Origin: Polyangiaceae bacterium
Lineage (GTDB): Bacteria; Myxococcota_A; Polyangia; Polyangiales; Polyangiaceae
Assembly: GCA_025936115.1 (NCBI GenBank)
Contig: JAICTZ010000033.1
Span: 18,197-82,196, forward strand
Length of the DNA stretch: 64,000 nucleotides
Reading direction: 5' to 3'
Position 1 is the stretch's first letter, and the number at the start of each line of letters is the position of its first letter. The position numbers and the translations under genes are program-made. Of the stretch, positions 54,238 to 62,966 are shown piece after piece. Below the pieces are notes generated by a model, which was not told where the DNA came from, did no database searches, and saw only the letters and a program-made list of their open reading frames with translations.

Positions 54238-54444
54238 TCACTTTTTGGGTTTCGGTTTGGGTTTCGTCTTGGTGAGCCCGAACTTCGCTTCCGCTTGCTC
54301 GAGACCGAGCTCGACAGCCATCCGTAGCGCTTGGGTGCGCGTCACCTTCACGCCGGCTAGCTGCTGCGACATTGCCTCCGAGAGGCAGTCGAGCCGTTCG
54401 ACGAGTTCCGGCTCGAGGCGGACCGAATAGTTCTGAGTTACCAT
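54238..54444 (-). CDS. Ribbon-helix-helix-like DNA-binding protein
   Basis: The 68-residue product from ATG 54444 begins MVTQNYSVRLEPELVERLDC, a beta strand with alternating polar residues followed by two helices (SEAMSQQLAGVKVTRTQALRMAVELGL). This is the ribbon-helix-helix (CopG/Arc) pattern. The tail is Lys/Pro-rich (TKTKPKPKPKK). It is divergent from the HEPN-like gene with about 107 bp between, so it may repress itself and that gene. Confidence 0.6.
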   Translation of the reverse strand: MVTQNYSVRLEPELVERLDCLSEAMSQQLAGVKVTRTQALRMAVELGLEQAEAKFGLTKTKPKPKPKK

Positions 54445-54551
54445 CGACGCATCTGTAATACATCGAAACGCGTCGGCTTGCAACTCCGCGCGCAATGGCA
54501 GCCAGAAAACCTCTGGTTGACCGCAGTGCACTGATTTGGTCTGCTGGTTCC

Positions 54552-55082
54552 ATGGCGACAGCCAAGCCAACGCCTGTGCCCAAGAAGGAGCAGGACGCGT
54601 TCTTTCGTGACCTAGGCAAGCTCATCTTCTGGTTCTCCTTCGCGGAGAACGGAATTTACCTGATGGCCCACCAACTCCTCGGCGGCCCGAAGGTGGCTCA
54701 GCCAGTCCTCGCCAATCTGCATCTTGAACGGACCATCGAGCTCGTGAGGGAACTTGCCGGTCGTAAGTTCCAAAAATCGGAGCACCACTTAGCCTTCGAC
54801 AAAGCCTTGTTGGAGTTCAAGGGCTGCGCGAGCGAACGGAACCAGCTCTTGCACAGCGTGGCGTACCCGGCAGATGACTCGTCTGCTGGGAAAGAGATCA
54901 TTTCGTTCTTGAGCGCGCGCTCAATGAAAAGAGCCGTGCGTGAACGAAACCATGTCTCCGCACTAGAGGACCGGGTGCGCGCTGTGATGGTTCGAGTCTT
55001 CTCTGCCGCGCTCGAAATGGGTATGTTCCAAACGACGACGACCACGAAGAAGAAGAAGGAGGCGACGACGAGCACAACCTAG
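54552..55082 (+). CDS. Protein with HEPN-like RNxxxH motif
   Basis: The 176-residue protein (ATG 54552; 54495 would add 19 residues) is all-helical: DAFFRDLGKLIFWFSFAENGIYLMAH, then a second helical half with SERNQLLHSVAYP. R-x4-H within a helix is the catalytic signature of HEPN ribonucleases common in toxin-antitoxin and antiphage proteins. The C-terminus ends in a Thr/Lys tail. A -10-like TGTAAT lies at 54454-54459. The divergent RHH gene could be its regulator. The HEPN assignment is by motif and helical character only. Confidence 0.5.
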   Translation: MATAKPTPVPKKEQDAFFRDLGKLIFWFSFAENGIYLMAHQLLGGPKVAQPVLANLHLERTIELVRELAGRKFQKSEHHLAFDKALLEFKGCASERNQLLHSVAYPADDSSAGKEIISFLSARSMKRAVRERNHVSALEDRVRAVMVRVFSAALEMGMFQTTTTTKKKKEATTSTT

Positions 55083-55876
55083 TCCCCGTACGTGCACTCG
55101 AACTCGTCGCTGTGTGCCTCCAGCCAATCGCACTGATTTTGCTGACGGCATCGTGCAGCCGCCGCCTGCATGCGGTCGGCGTAGAGGCCATTCGGGTCAT
55201 GGATCCGTTCGACGATGGCCTCCCGCTTGCGGTCCTCCGCTAACATGCACTTGCGATAGCCCGTAACAAGTTGGTCGCCGATCTTCGACGCGCGCTCGCG
55301 GTCCTTCGCATCGGTCGCGGCCTCCTTGCGAAGGGCCGCACACTGAGTGCCGCACTTCTTGACTTCAGCGGCGAACAGATCCCGATTGATGGTGGCTGCG
55401 GCCGGTAGATCCATCTTGCACTCCGGCTGGCTTGTGGCTGCAACGCACTGCTTCTGCGATTCGGAGAACATGTGCTCGAGCGTCGTGACCACGGCCTCTT
55501 TACATTCGGAACGACAGGAATCCTTGTCGAGGTCGTTCGCTTCTGCTGGTGCTTCGCCACACGCCCGCTGCGAAAGTTCGAGGCTGCACGCGATTCGCGC
55601 CTTCGCGATCCATGCAGCAATTGGGTCTTGGGGCTTTGCTGCCGGAGCTGACACGAGGGTAGCTTCGCGTCGCTGACGAGCCGCTTCGGCTGCGCGTTGA
55701 TTCTGAGCATCGCGCTGGGCCTTGAACTCCTCCATTTCACGTTGTCGGGCGGCGTCCTCCTCTGCCTGTGCCTGCTGGTTGGCGGCGTTCTGCGAGCCCG
55801 ATTGGCTGAACGAGGCTTCCGCTTGAAGCCCACACCCAACACAGAGCGCAAACCCGACAAATATGAGTACCCGCAT
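55079..55876 (-). CDS. Cys-rich lipoprotein of unknown function
   Basis: The 265-residue precursor has a lipoprotein signal (MRVLIFVGFALCVGC) then a Gln/Ala/Arg-rich coiled-coil-like linker (EEDAARQREMEEFKAQRD) and a C-terminal domain with about 10 regularly spaced cysteines (CSLELSQRACG, CRSECKEAV, CGTQCAALR). Such proteins sit in the outer membrane or periplasm. As cargo of the element it could affect the host surface or exclude superinfection. Its stop overlaps the HEPN-like gene's stop by 4 bp (convergent). Start ATG 55876 has GGAGG directly before it, with little spacing. Confidence 0.6.
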   Translation of the reverse strand: MRVLIFVGFALCVGCGLQAEASFSQSGSQNAANQQAQAEEDAARQREMEEFKAQRDAQNQRAAEAARQRREATLVSAPAAKPQDPIAAWIAKARIACSLELSQRACGEAPAEANDLDKDSCRSECKEAVVTTLEHMFSESQKQCVAATSQPECKMDLPAAATINRDLFAAEVKKCGTQCAALRKEAATDAKDRERASKIGDQLVTGYRKCMLAEDRKREAIVERIHDPNGLYADRMQAAAARCRQQNQCDWLEAHSDEFECTYGD

Positions 55877-56154
55877 CCTCCGACGGTCACTCCATGGGCG
55901 CCTGTCAGTCAACACCGGCTCTGTTCCCTGAGAATCAGAGCAATCGATCAACTTTTGCCCATTGACTTCGTTCACCTAGTGCGTCCTGCAGCGGCGATCG
56001 CACTTTCCGCGGGCAGTTAGGTGGGCACACCACGCAACTCGCGCCGCTCGCGGCCGATACGTCCGTGCCGCACGTTGCACGCGGCGCCGCCGTCACCCGG
56101 CCCCTGATGGTGGGGGCCGTGGCGGCTGCGTCCGTTCGGGTGTAGGCGATCACG

Positions 56155-56514
56155 GTGGCGCAGGACGCTCCCTTCCCCGTCGAAGCCGTGCGCGACCTGC
56201 TCGGAATCGCGCGAGGGTTGTACGCCGGCCGCAAGCGCGAGCTCGCGACGCAGCCGGAGCTGAAGGAACTCGCCGCGATCGGAAAGCAGCTCGCGAACGC
56301 TTTGAAGCTGGCGAAGAGCGGCCCCGATACCGTTGGGTACCGGTCAGCCCGGCAGCAAGCCGAGGAGGCTTGCTTGCGGCTCGGGCGCATCGTCGCGAAG
56401 TCGATACCGGCTGCGGTCGTGGTCGAGGCGGCAGTCGTCCGCATCAGGAGGCGCCGAGGTCCTCTTGAGAGCGAACGTGAGGAGACGCGCGCCGCAAGGA
56501 AGGTGCGAAGCTGA
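56155..56514 (+). CDS. Hypothetical helical basic protein
   Basis: The 119-residue protein from GTG 56155 is helical (VEAVRDLLGIARGLYAGRKRELA, ELKELAAIGKQLANALKLAK) with an Arg-rich C-terminus. It opens a plus-strand cargo run with the two-TM protein. The opposite-strand frame over the same DNA (55935-56570) has no coherent composition and was rejected. Confidence 0.5.
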   Translation: MAQDAPFPVEAVRDLLGIARGLYAGRKRELATQPELKELAAIGKQLANALKLAKSGPDTVGYRSARQQAEEACLRLGRIVAKSIPAAVVVEAAVVRIRRRRGPLESEREETRAARKVRS

Positions 56515-56822
56515 GCGAGAAGGTGCGGCCAAGTGCCATTTACTTGCGGGAGTCGCTCGAGCGACGCCATCGGGCGAGCACCTCCGGGACGGAGCTGCTC
56601 TCTCTTGCCGCGAGCGAGCGAGGTCCTTTACGTCGCGCAAGCAGGCGCGGCGCGCAGGACCACCAGGTCCGTTTTTTCCAGGACCTAGCCGAAGCCTATT
56701 TTGCTCAAGAAATGCCTAGTGGGGGCGGTGGCTGGACATTGTTGACGAGAGCGGCGTCGTCCAATCATCATGTCCGGTGGACTCCTACTGCCGGACGCGC
56801 AGTTCCGGCGAGGCATGTTGGA
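56515..56822 (+). other. 308-bp stretch without a confident gene
   Basis: An open frame from GTG 56523 (MRPSAIYLRESLERRHRAST) continues in frame into the two-TM protein and could be its N-terminus. Its middle is AT-richer and less coding-like (56680-56790), and the better start is ATG 56823. Either a 5' extension or a separate regulatory region is possible; I cannot decide. Confidence 0.35.
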
Positions 56823-57890
56823 ATGAACGGCGCACGCGTAAAATGGCTCGTGACAGGGCGAGATGTGCCGGATCCTGCGTACGATCTGCTTTCCGCGCCC
56901 CTAACCGCGTTTGTGATCGCGCTTCTCGCGGCGGCTGTCGGCCTTTGTGGGTCTCTCTTTTCGTCCGAGATCAAAGAGAGCACCGCGCGCCTCCTTCGCG
57001 GCCCGCGCGGATCACTCGATGTTCTGGTGCTGCTCTTCTGGCTTATCTCGCTGACGTGGGCGGTCCTGTTTTACATGCGGCTCATCGCGGAGTCCGATGA
57101 GAAGAAGCGCCTCGAGCGAGCGATTAATCGCTGCCCGAACCCGCAGGTTCTGCGAACGTACCACGCCTCGTTTGCCGCAGTCGCGGCGGCTCTCGACAGA
57201 GCCAAGGCTCTGCCGGAAACCATGGAAGGTCTCAAGCAACTAGGTGCGAGATTGCGGGAAGCACTCAAGGAGCTGCTCAACTTCTGCAGGAACTTCTCGG
57301 ATCCAGTGCAGGGCACGCTGAGAGGGTGCAACGTGATGCTCGTGCGGAACGGCAGCTTCGCTCAGGGATGCCTCGACAAGCTCCGCTTCCACCCAGACGG
57401 GCACACTACGTCCGATCTCCTCGCAATCCTCGAGATGCCAAGCGCGCTCGTTGTCTCCTCAAGTGAGACCCCACATGTAGTATCAATCGCGCTGCCGGTA
57501 CCGCGGGAGCTGAAAGGTAAGCACGGCACTATCCGCGCACTTCCTGGTGCACCCAACGCTCTTCTTACGGGCAAACTGAGCGTGCACAGGGACACTCGCC
57601 AGATGCTCGCGGAATGTACTGATCTCGACGGAGAAGTCCGTGAAGAGTTGCGCCGCTACTTCAGCGACGACGGCGATGGTCGGAATGTAAGAAGTTTCGC
57701 GAGCGTTCGCGTTGGGACGGCGGACGATCCTGTCGCGGTGCTTAACTTCGATTACGCAGAGCCGGACCTGCTAGGGCCTTCGGAGTATTACGGCACGTTC
57801 CTTGCTCTTCTCGCTCCGATGCTGCACCTCTTGCGGGAACCTCTGGATCGTTTTGCGCGACTGGAACTTTCCCTCGGAGACCCTGGCTAG
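56823..57890 (+). CDS. Two-TM membrane protein with GAF-like C-terminal sensor domain
   Basis: From ATG 56823 the protein has 355 residues. Two membrane segments (APLTAFVIALLAAAVGLCGS and LDVLVLLFWLISLTWAVLFY) are followed by a helical linker (RLERAINRCPNPQVLRTYHA to about 170) and a mixed alpha/beta domain, with VSIALPVPRELKGKHGTIRALP and VAVLNFDYAEPDLLGPSEYY resembling the late strands of GAF domains. The topology suggests a signal-gated membrane effector. No cyclase or other signal generator is adjacent. A GTG at 56523 would extend it by 100 residues. Confidence 0.55.
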   Translation: MNGARVKWLVTGRDVPDPAYDLLSAPLTAFVIALLAAAVGLCGSLFSSEIKESTARLLRGPRGSLDVLVLLFWLISLTWAVLFYMRLIAESDEKKRLERAINRCPNPQVLRTYHASFAAVAAALDRAKALPETMEGLKQLGARLREALKELLNFCRNFSDPVQGTLRGCNVMLVRNGSFAQGCLDKLRFHPDGHTTSDLLAILEMPSALVVSSSETPHVVSIALPVPRELKGKHGTIRALPGAPNALLTGKLSVHRDTRQMLAECTDLDGEVREELRRYFSDDGDGRNVRSFASVRVGTADDPVAVLNFDYAEPDLLGPSEYYGTFLALLAPMLHLLREPLDRFARLELSLGDPG

Positions 57891-57920
57891 CCATGCTACG
57901 CCTAAAAAAGGAGAACGCTG

Positions 57921-58118
57921 GTGCCTGACGAGAAGCTTTCCAAGTTTGTGGTCAAACAGGGCGAGCATGTCATGGTCGGCGAATACCGCCCGCTGACGGA
58001 GCGTTTTCGCCCGAGCGGCGGCCATCCCGTTCCTGTAGTCAGGCGCGGTGCTGAGGCCGCCCCCCCAAAGCCGCCGGCTGTACCTGCAGCGCCCCCAAAG
58101 CGGGCCACTGGCGCCTGA
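57921..58118 (+). CDS. Small Pro/Ala-rich protein of 65 residues
   Basis: Start GTG 57921 has a strong AAAAGGAG seven bases upstream, which makes translation likely. The peptide opens MPDEKLSKFVVKQGEHVMVGEY and ends in a Pro/Ala-rich stretch. It follows the two-TM gene by 30 bp, apparently in one operon. No family recognised. Confidence 0.55.
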   Translation: MPDEKLSKFVVKQGEHVMVGEYRPLTERFRPSGGHPVPVVRRGAEAAPPKPPAVPAAPPKRATGA

Positions 58119-58336
58119 CGAGCAGCACCGGGTCACCCGACGACGAGTGCGAGCAGCGCGCCCGTGCTGCAGCTTCTTGGCTGTGGTCTTCATCGGCGCG
58201 CGCGAGCGTCAAGGCTGGGCACGAGATCACGGCGCCCTAGAAGCCACGTCGTGCGGCACGAACCAACGCCGGGATCTCGGCGAGGCCCGCACCTCGCGCT
58301 GGGGCGAATTGGTGCGTGTCCGTCCGTTCCTGGGCG

Positions 58337-59002
58337 TCACGACGGCCACCAAACGGTGCCGCCGAACGCGCGGATCGCCGCGTCTGCAGCCACAAACGCA
58401 TCACGAACGACGATCTGCGCCTGCGCGCGCGTGTACGAGCGTCCCCAGACGGTCGCGCTATCCAGAGGCGCAAACGCGCAGGGGTTCATGCCGACGATCC
58501 CGTCAATGCCGCCGGCAAATTGATACAGCGCGTTCACCGGGCGCGTTTGCGCAGTCCACGTAGCGGACACGATGATGGCTGACTCGCTCGCAATACCGGC
58601 GAGCACCGTGCCAGGCGCGGAGGCCGTGAGGAAGTAGATCTCGCTCCGCGTATTCGCTGCGGCGAGCGTCAACTTGAAGGAACCGCTTGCGCCCGAGGGA
58701 GCGTCCTCGACGAGAGCTGTCGTGCCGTTACCGATCGCTCCAGCGACACGCGCGATGAGAGCAAGCCCGCCGAGGGCCACCTTGGCTGCTTGCGCTGGCG
58801 CGCCGGGCGTTTCCGGAGCCGGCGCCGCGCCCATCAAGTCGCGCTCGTAGAATGGCGCCCAAACGACACTCGCCGTTTTCAGCGCAATCAACGCCGTGTC
58901 GATCTCAAATAACCTCCCGATGTCGGAGCTCCCCTTCTTCAGCTGCAAAAATGCTCCCTCGCGTCGGAAAAATTCATCGGCGGTCAGTGGTGGTGCGTGC
59001 AC
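58337..59002 (-). CDS. Hypothetical element protein
   Basis: The 221-residue protein starts MHAPPLTADEFFRREGAFLQ. It has an Ala/Gly-rich centre with a weakly hydrophobic stretch (VALGGLALIARVAGAIGNGT), a beta-rich SGASGSFKLTLAAANTRSEIYF region and an ending GGTVWWPS. It may be a minor virion or surface protein, but no family was recognised. It is last in the minus-strand run after the scaffold-like gene. Confidence 0.55.
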   Translation of the reverse strand: MHAPPLTADEFFRREGAFLQLKKGSSDIGRLFEIDTALIALKTASVVWAPFYERDLMGAAPAPETPGAPAQAAKVALGGLALIARVAGAIGNGTTALVEDAPSGASGSFKLTLAAANTRSEIYFLTASAPGTVLAGIASESAIIVSATWTAQTRPVNALYQFAGGIDGIVGMNPCAFAPLDSATVWGRSYTRAQAQIVVRDAFVAADAAIRAFGGTVWWPS

Positions 59003-59031
59003 GGTCTGCCTCGATTCGCGTCGTTGTTCAT

Positions 59032-59253
59032 TTACTCACTCCGTAGGTTGATAGGAGGCGGCAGCGAGCTCACCAACAGGGAAGTTGCTTGTCGGGAGCT
59101 CGTGGCCACTGCGCACCGCCTGCTCATCACGAGCGGCCGCAACGCCTTGGGAGATGCGCCGGCAAACGCAATGGACTCAGAAAGCCCGGCGCAATTCGGA
59201 GCGCGCTTTTCGCTCCGACCACTGAAGAACAGCAGCGGTCCCGAAGTCTTCAT
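59032..59253 (-). CDS. Possible small coupled protein
   Basis: The frame of 73 residues (MKTSGPLLFFSGRSEKRAPN) starts at an ATG that shares one base with the preceding stop (TGATG), a typical coupling arrangement. The Ser/Arg-rich composition is not strongly protein-like, so it could be a chance frame. Confidence 0.35.
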   Translation of the reverse strand: MKTSGPLLFFSGRSEKRAPNCAGLSESIAFAGASPKALRPLVMSRRCAVATSSRQATSLLVSSLPPPINLRSE

Positions 59254-59516
59254 CAGCGCGTCTTCGCTGCGCAAAAGGTTTCGGGCGTCACGTTGAGCAA
59301 TCGTGTAACGTGCAGCTCTTCGCTCGTGAGCCCGCTAGCGTGCGCGCCCGGCAGCTTCGCCCCGAGCAAACGGTTGCGCTCTTCGAGGTAAGCGGCTTCG
59401 CTCAAGCCGAGTTGTTCGCAGATGGCGCGCTCTTCGGCGCTGATGGGCGCTGCCATTTGTGCGAAGAGGTTCTGCGCGGACTTGTATTCTGCGGTCGTGA
59501 GGGTCGTTCCGTTCAT
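59253..59516 (-). CDS. Scaffold/protease-C-terminus-like phage protein
   Basis: The 87-residue product from ATG 59516 has two copies of a motif seen at the C-terminus of Mu gpI-type protease/scaffold proteins: ISAEERAICEQLGLSEAAYLE and LTSEELHVTRLLNVTPETF. The frame is open further upstream (to 59924), so a longer version starting near 59687 is possible. It lies after the terminase genes as expected for a head-assembly gene, but no capsid gene follows. Confidence 0.5.
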   Translation of the reverse strand: MNGTTLTTAEYKSAQNLFAQMAAPISAEERAICEQLGLSEAAYLEERNRLLGAKLPGAHASGLTSEELHVTRLLNVTPETFCAAKTR

Positions 59517-59799
59517 GGATTGGTACTCTTTCGGTGGCGCGATCGGCACAGGCGCCGTCGCAAGAACTGGATCGCTGCTAGAGGGGAAACCGAGCAGGCC
59601 GTAGGTGGTCACGCGAAGCGACTCCGCGCTGCCGAGCGGATTTTTGCTTGGCCCTGTGAACGGGCGTACGCCTGCTCCGCTCTCCATACGGCTGCTCTCG
59701 TCCTCGTGACGGGAGCCGCGGCAGAACCGCCCGCGCGGCAGCGCTCGAAACCATGCGCGAAGAGCGGTCGGATGATGCTCAACGACGTGATCGTCGGCT

Positions 59800-60318
59800 T
59801 CACGCTGCCTCCGGCGACGGCGCGAGACCTTCGCGTCGATCGAGCTCAGCGAGTTGCGCGACGACGTTGTCGAGATGCGTCCGGAGTTCGCGGGTCCTGC
59901 GTAAGAACGACTGCTCAGGGTCACCTTGGTAGGTGTTCTCGACGTGACGCTTCACCCACTCGGGGTTTCGGTATCCGCAGCGCTGCCGGACGATTTCGAG
60001 CGCTTGCTCGTGGTCCTTGCGCTGGGCCCCGAGTCGCGTTTCGAGGTCGCGGCGTTGAGCTACGAGGCCGGCACGCGAATCCGTGATGTGGACGCGCGGC
60101 GATTCGTCGGCTTCTTTCAAGTCGTCGAGCACGCCATCGAGCGCGATTTCGGCGAGCCGCAGCCGTTGCTCGACGTCGCTCACGGCGCGCCCGTCGGCAT
60201 CCGCGCGCGTGCGCTTGTATTGCGTGACCGCCCGGTCGCGCATGAGCTTCAGCTGCTCGAGCGTTTCTCGGCGCTCGGCGGCCTCGGCGGTCAGTTGTGA
60301 TTTTCTCGGACTATTCAT
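59800..60318 (-). CDS. Coiled-coil protein downstream of terminase
   Basis: The 172-residue protein is almost entirely charged helix (ERRETLEQLKLMRDRAVTQYKR, DVEQRLRLAEIALDGVLDDLKEA, HLDNVVAQLAELDRREGL), consistent with a long coiled coil. It follows the terminase large subunit by 22 bp. Function unknown; a packaging or head accessory role is inferred from position. Confidence 0.6.
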   Translation of the reverse strand: MNSPRKSQLTAEAAERRETLEQLKLMRDRAVTQYKRTRADADGRAVSDVEQRLRLAEIALDGVLDDLKEADESPRVHITDSRAGLVAQRRDLETRLGAQRKDHEQALEIVRQRCGYRNPEWVKRHVENTYQGDPEQSFLRRTRELRTHLDNVVAQLAELDRREGLAPSPEAA

Positions 60319-60340
60319 CGTGGTGTTCCTTTTCCAAACG

Positions 60341-61921
60341 TCATTGGCCGCCTCTGCGGCGCTGGTGCGGCGGCAGGTCGTGCCAGCCGCTGTCGTTCCC
60401 GCCGCCGAAGAGATTGGCCGGGCGCCAGTTGCGCAGGCGCCTCCCGCGCTCCCGCATCTGCGAGTAGGCGCGGGAGTTCTTCGCGTCGCGCGCGCCGTGC
60501 TGCGCGGCGCTCCACACCGCCCCCACGTACGCGCTCACGAGGTCGCCGTGCCCCGACTGCTTGCGCGGGCTCGAAATCGAGAGGCCCCCGCCCGGCGTTG
60601 GCTTGGAGACAACTTCCCGGAGCTGCGTGACGAGGCGCGTCGCGTCGCGGCTGATGCGACATACGCCTTCGTGCAGCAGAGCGCGCGTCTGGCTGTACTG
60701 CTCGAGCTTGCCGCTGTGACCCTCGGGCAGCGGGCGGAGCTCGAGCTCGTTCGCCTTCAGGTGCTCGCGGATGGCCTCCCGGTAGTGCCCGTCTGCCGCG
60801 GGACGCCGAACGCCGTAGCGCTGGCAGGAGAGTGCGAATTGTCCGACCACCCATGAGGGCTGGAGCGGCGCGCCCTTCGCCGGCCGGAGTTCGAGCAGCT
60901 CGGAAAGCTGGTAGTAGCCGGCGACGATCTGCACGATGGCAAGCGCGCTCGAGTCGTGCACGAAGCCGAAGTCAGCGCCCGCTCCGGTCGCCGCGCCCGC
61001 GACGGGAGCAACGTTGATCGGTCCGTCGCGCAGGGAGCCGTTGATCGCGGCCGCGTCGAAGTACATCGAGGCGCCGCCGCCGAGCACCTGGCAGTCGAAC
61101 TCGCGCGCGGCGTTGTCGGGGTCGCGCTGCCGCTCCTCCTCGACGATGGTGCGGATCCGCGCGTCGTCGCGCATCGTGAGGGTCGGGGCGATGCAGGCCA
61201 CGGCGGTCTCGGGGTGGCCGTGGTTGCGCTGCACTAGATCAAACAACACGCCGCTCTCGAGCCACGCAGTCGAAACGACCAAAACTTTCCCGCCCGGCAG
61301 CACGCGCACGACGACCGATCGGTAGGTCTCGAGGTCGTTGACCTGCCCCGAGTCGGCGTCGCGGAAGAACGCGGCCTCATCGAGCAGCGCGGCGAAGAGC
61401 GTGCGCCCGCGGGTTGCGGCGCCGCCGCGCGAGGCCGGCAGGCACTCGATGGTGATGACGTAGCCGTCGGGGCGCCGGAGCGTGATGCTGTCCGAGGAGC
61501 GCGAGGTGACCAGGCGCGCGATGGCTGGCGTCGCGTCGACCGCGCCGGCGACGTACCGGAAGGCCTGCGCGGCGAGCCGAAGGTCGGGGCAGACGATGAC
61601 GCCGAACGCGATTTCGCCGACGGCCAGTCCGGCGAGCGAGCAAGTCAGGGCCGCGTAGAGCACGTAGAGCGCGCAGAGCCAACTCCCGCCAATGCGCGCG
61701 CCCTTGAGCAGCGCGAGCACGTGGCGCGCCTCGGGCGGGAAGCGATGAACGTCGCCGAAGAGCTCGCGGGCGATGGCCTGCTCGGGCTCGCTCAGGTCGG
61801 CCGGGTCGGCGCCGTCGAAGCAGACGCGGACGAGCACCCACTGCGCGAGGGTCAGCTGGACGGAGCGCTCGACCTGGACGACGGAGCGAAGGAAATGCTC
61901 GAAGGTCTGCCGGTCGGTCAC
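60341..61921 (-). CDS. terL: Phage terminase large subunit
   Basis: The 526-residue protein has a degenerate Walker A (LLKGARIGGSWL), a Walker B LFAALLDEAAFFRD, a motif III/coupling region VLVVSTAW, and a C-terminal nuclease with acidic residues in GADFGFVHDSSALAIV and GHGDLVSAYVGAVW. TerL pumps DNA into the procapsid and cuts it. The Walker A lysine is replaced (GARIGGS rather than GxxxxGK), a pattern seen in some terminases but which also could weaken ATPase activity. The gene overlaps the upstream one by 4 bp. Confidence 0.82.
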   Translation of the reverse strand: MTDRQTFEHFLRSVVQVERSVQLTLAQWVLVRVCFDGADPADLSEPEQAIARELFGDVHRFPPEARHVLALLKGARIGGSWLCALYVLYAALTCSLAGLAVGEIAFGVIVCPDLRLAAQAFRYVAGAVDATPAIARLVTSRSSDSITLRRPDGYVITIECLPASRGGAATRGRTLFAALLDEAAFFRDADSGQVNDLETYRSVVVRVLPGGKVLVVSTAWLESGVLFDLVQRNHGHPETAVACIAPTLTMRDDARIRTIVEEERQRDPDNAAREFDCQVLGGGASMYFDAAAINGSLRDGPINVAPVAGAATGAGADFGFVHDSSALAIVQIVAGYYQLSELLELRPAKGAPLQPSWVVGQFALSCQRYGVRRPAADGHYREAIREHLKANELELRPLPEGHSGKLEQYSQTRALLHEGVCRISRDATRLVTQLREVVSKPTPGGGLSISSPRKQSGHGDLVSAYVGAVWSAAQHGARDAKNSRAYSQMRERGRRLRNWRPANLFGGGNDSGWHDLPPHQRRRGGQ

Positions 61922-62499
61922 TTGGTGCCGCCTTTCAGCCAGGGGGCATCGACGGAGGGGTTGCGTGGCCGCTGCCCGGCCTCGCGGGCGGCGGCATCGT
62001 CGGCCTTCGCTCGCTCGATGCTGGCCATCGCGAAGAACCGCGCGGCCTTCTCGGCCGACTTCGGGCTCCCGGTCTTCGCGGCGTCGGCCGCCCAGTACTC
62101 AGCGAATGCCGTGAGCCAGCACGCGCCGCGCACTGTCGGCCAGACGTTGCAGGAGAGTCCGCCGTTGGCAGCGGCGATGTAGGCGCCTGTCGCACGTGTG
62201 AGCTCCCGCCGGGCTTCGTCAAAGGGTGCGAAGGCCTCAGCCGGGATGAAGTCGAGCTCGCGCTCGGCGAAGTCCGGCATGCGCTCGAGGTCGGCGCGCC
62301 GGCGGGCCGCTGCCGCCGCACCTGCGGGCGTGAAGGTCCCATTCCCGCGGCGCTCGATCGGAACCGCTGCGTCTGCGGGCGCGGTCCGCACCTCGCCGAT
62401 TGCGGGTGCCTCGTACACGACGGTGGCGCCGAGCGCGGCGGCTCGACCGTGGGCGGTCCGGCGACGGGCGCCGCCGGGCATGCTGCCGGCATTGGCCAT
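61918..62499 (-). CDS. Candidate terminase small subunit
   Basis: The 193-residue protein lies directly upstream of terL with a 4-bp overlap. The N-terminus is basic/disordered, and a helical region follows (ELTRATGAYIAAAN ... WLTAFAEYWAADAAKTG ... AARFFAMASIERAKADDAA), resembling small terminase subunits of the P27/phage-HK type where a short helical DNA-binding part precedes an oligomerisation domain. Assignment rests mainly on position. Confidence 0.55.
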   Translation of the reverse strand: MANAGSMPGGARRRTAHGRAAALGATVVYEAPAIGEVRTAPADAAVPIERRGNGTFTPAGAAAAARRRADLERMPDFAERELDFIPAEAFAPFDEARRELTRATGAYIAAANGGLSCNVWPTVRGACWLTAFAEYWAADAAKTGSPKSAEKAARFFAMASIERAKADDAAAREAGQRPRNPSVDAPWLKGGTK

Positions 62500-62582
62500 C
62501 AGACGGGCCCTCCCGCCGTTGACCGCCGCCCCGAACCCTGGTGCCCTGGAAGGATCGGGCGCTCTGCGCCGAGGAGGTCCCC

Positions 62583-62774
62583 ATGGTTCGACTGTTGATG
62601 GCCGGTCTCGTGTTCTCGTTCGCCGGATTGCTCGCGACCGGGCACGCTGCGGCAGCGGCGGACGACGCCGAGCGGCGCGGGTGTTGCTCCCACCATCACG
62701 GCGTCTGCGGATGCGACCACGAGCGTGCCAAGTGTTGCGACGGGGAGCTCAGCCCGACGTGCGGGTGCGACTAG
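62583..62774 (+). CDS. Small secreted Cys/His-rich protein
   Basis: ATG 62583 is preceded by GAGGAGGT. The 63-residue precursor has a clear signal peptide (VRLLMAGLVFSFAGLLATGHAAAA) and a mature part with a CCSHHH and a CGCD-type cluster, possibly metal binding or disulfide-bonded. It is divergent from the terminase genes. Function unknown. Confidence 0.55.
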   Translation: MVRLLMAGLVFSFAGLLATGHAAAAADDAERRGCCSHHHGVCGCDHERAKCCDGELSPTCGCD

Positions 62775-62885
62775 GGCCCGCCGTCGCGCCAGGTGACGTC
62801 CAGACGCGTTTTCGAACGCTCGGACGAGGGACGGGCGGACCGAAGCCGTAAGGCGCTGCGCGAGGCGCTGAGCTAGGCTCCCGGC

Positions 62886-62963
62886 GTGGACGTGGTCGTC
62901 TCGCTCGCGCTCGATGTGCTTTGCGCCTACGTCGAGATCTGGTGGCGCATGCGGGGGCTTTAG
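62886..62963 (+). CDS. Possible 25-residue hydrophobic peptide
   Basis: GTG 62886 opens a frame MDVVVSLALDVLCAYVEIWW... ending at TAG 62961-62963, four bases before the next GTG. The sequence is hydrophobic and could be a lysis-type micropeptide, but nothing beyond spacing supports translation. Confidence 0.25.
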   Translation: MDVVVSLALDVLCAYVEIWWRMRGL

Positions 62964-62966
62964 AAC

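Noticed and set aside
55935..56570. Minus-strand 211-residue frame
   Set aside because: Composition is Ser/Arg/Ala random-like, with no motif or ribosome-binding site, and it covers a better plus-strand gene.
56155..58118. CBASS or Pycsar system
   Set aside because: The two-TM protein is effector-like, but no cyclase, nucleotidyltransferase or ubiquitin-like gene is visible nearby.
60341..61921. Inactive terminase because of the altered Walker A lysine
   Set aside because: Variant Walker A sequences are known in terminases, and other motifs are intact, so inactivity is not supported.
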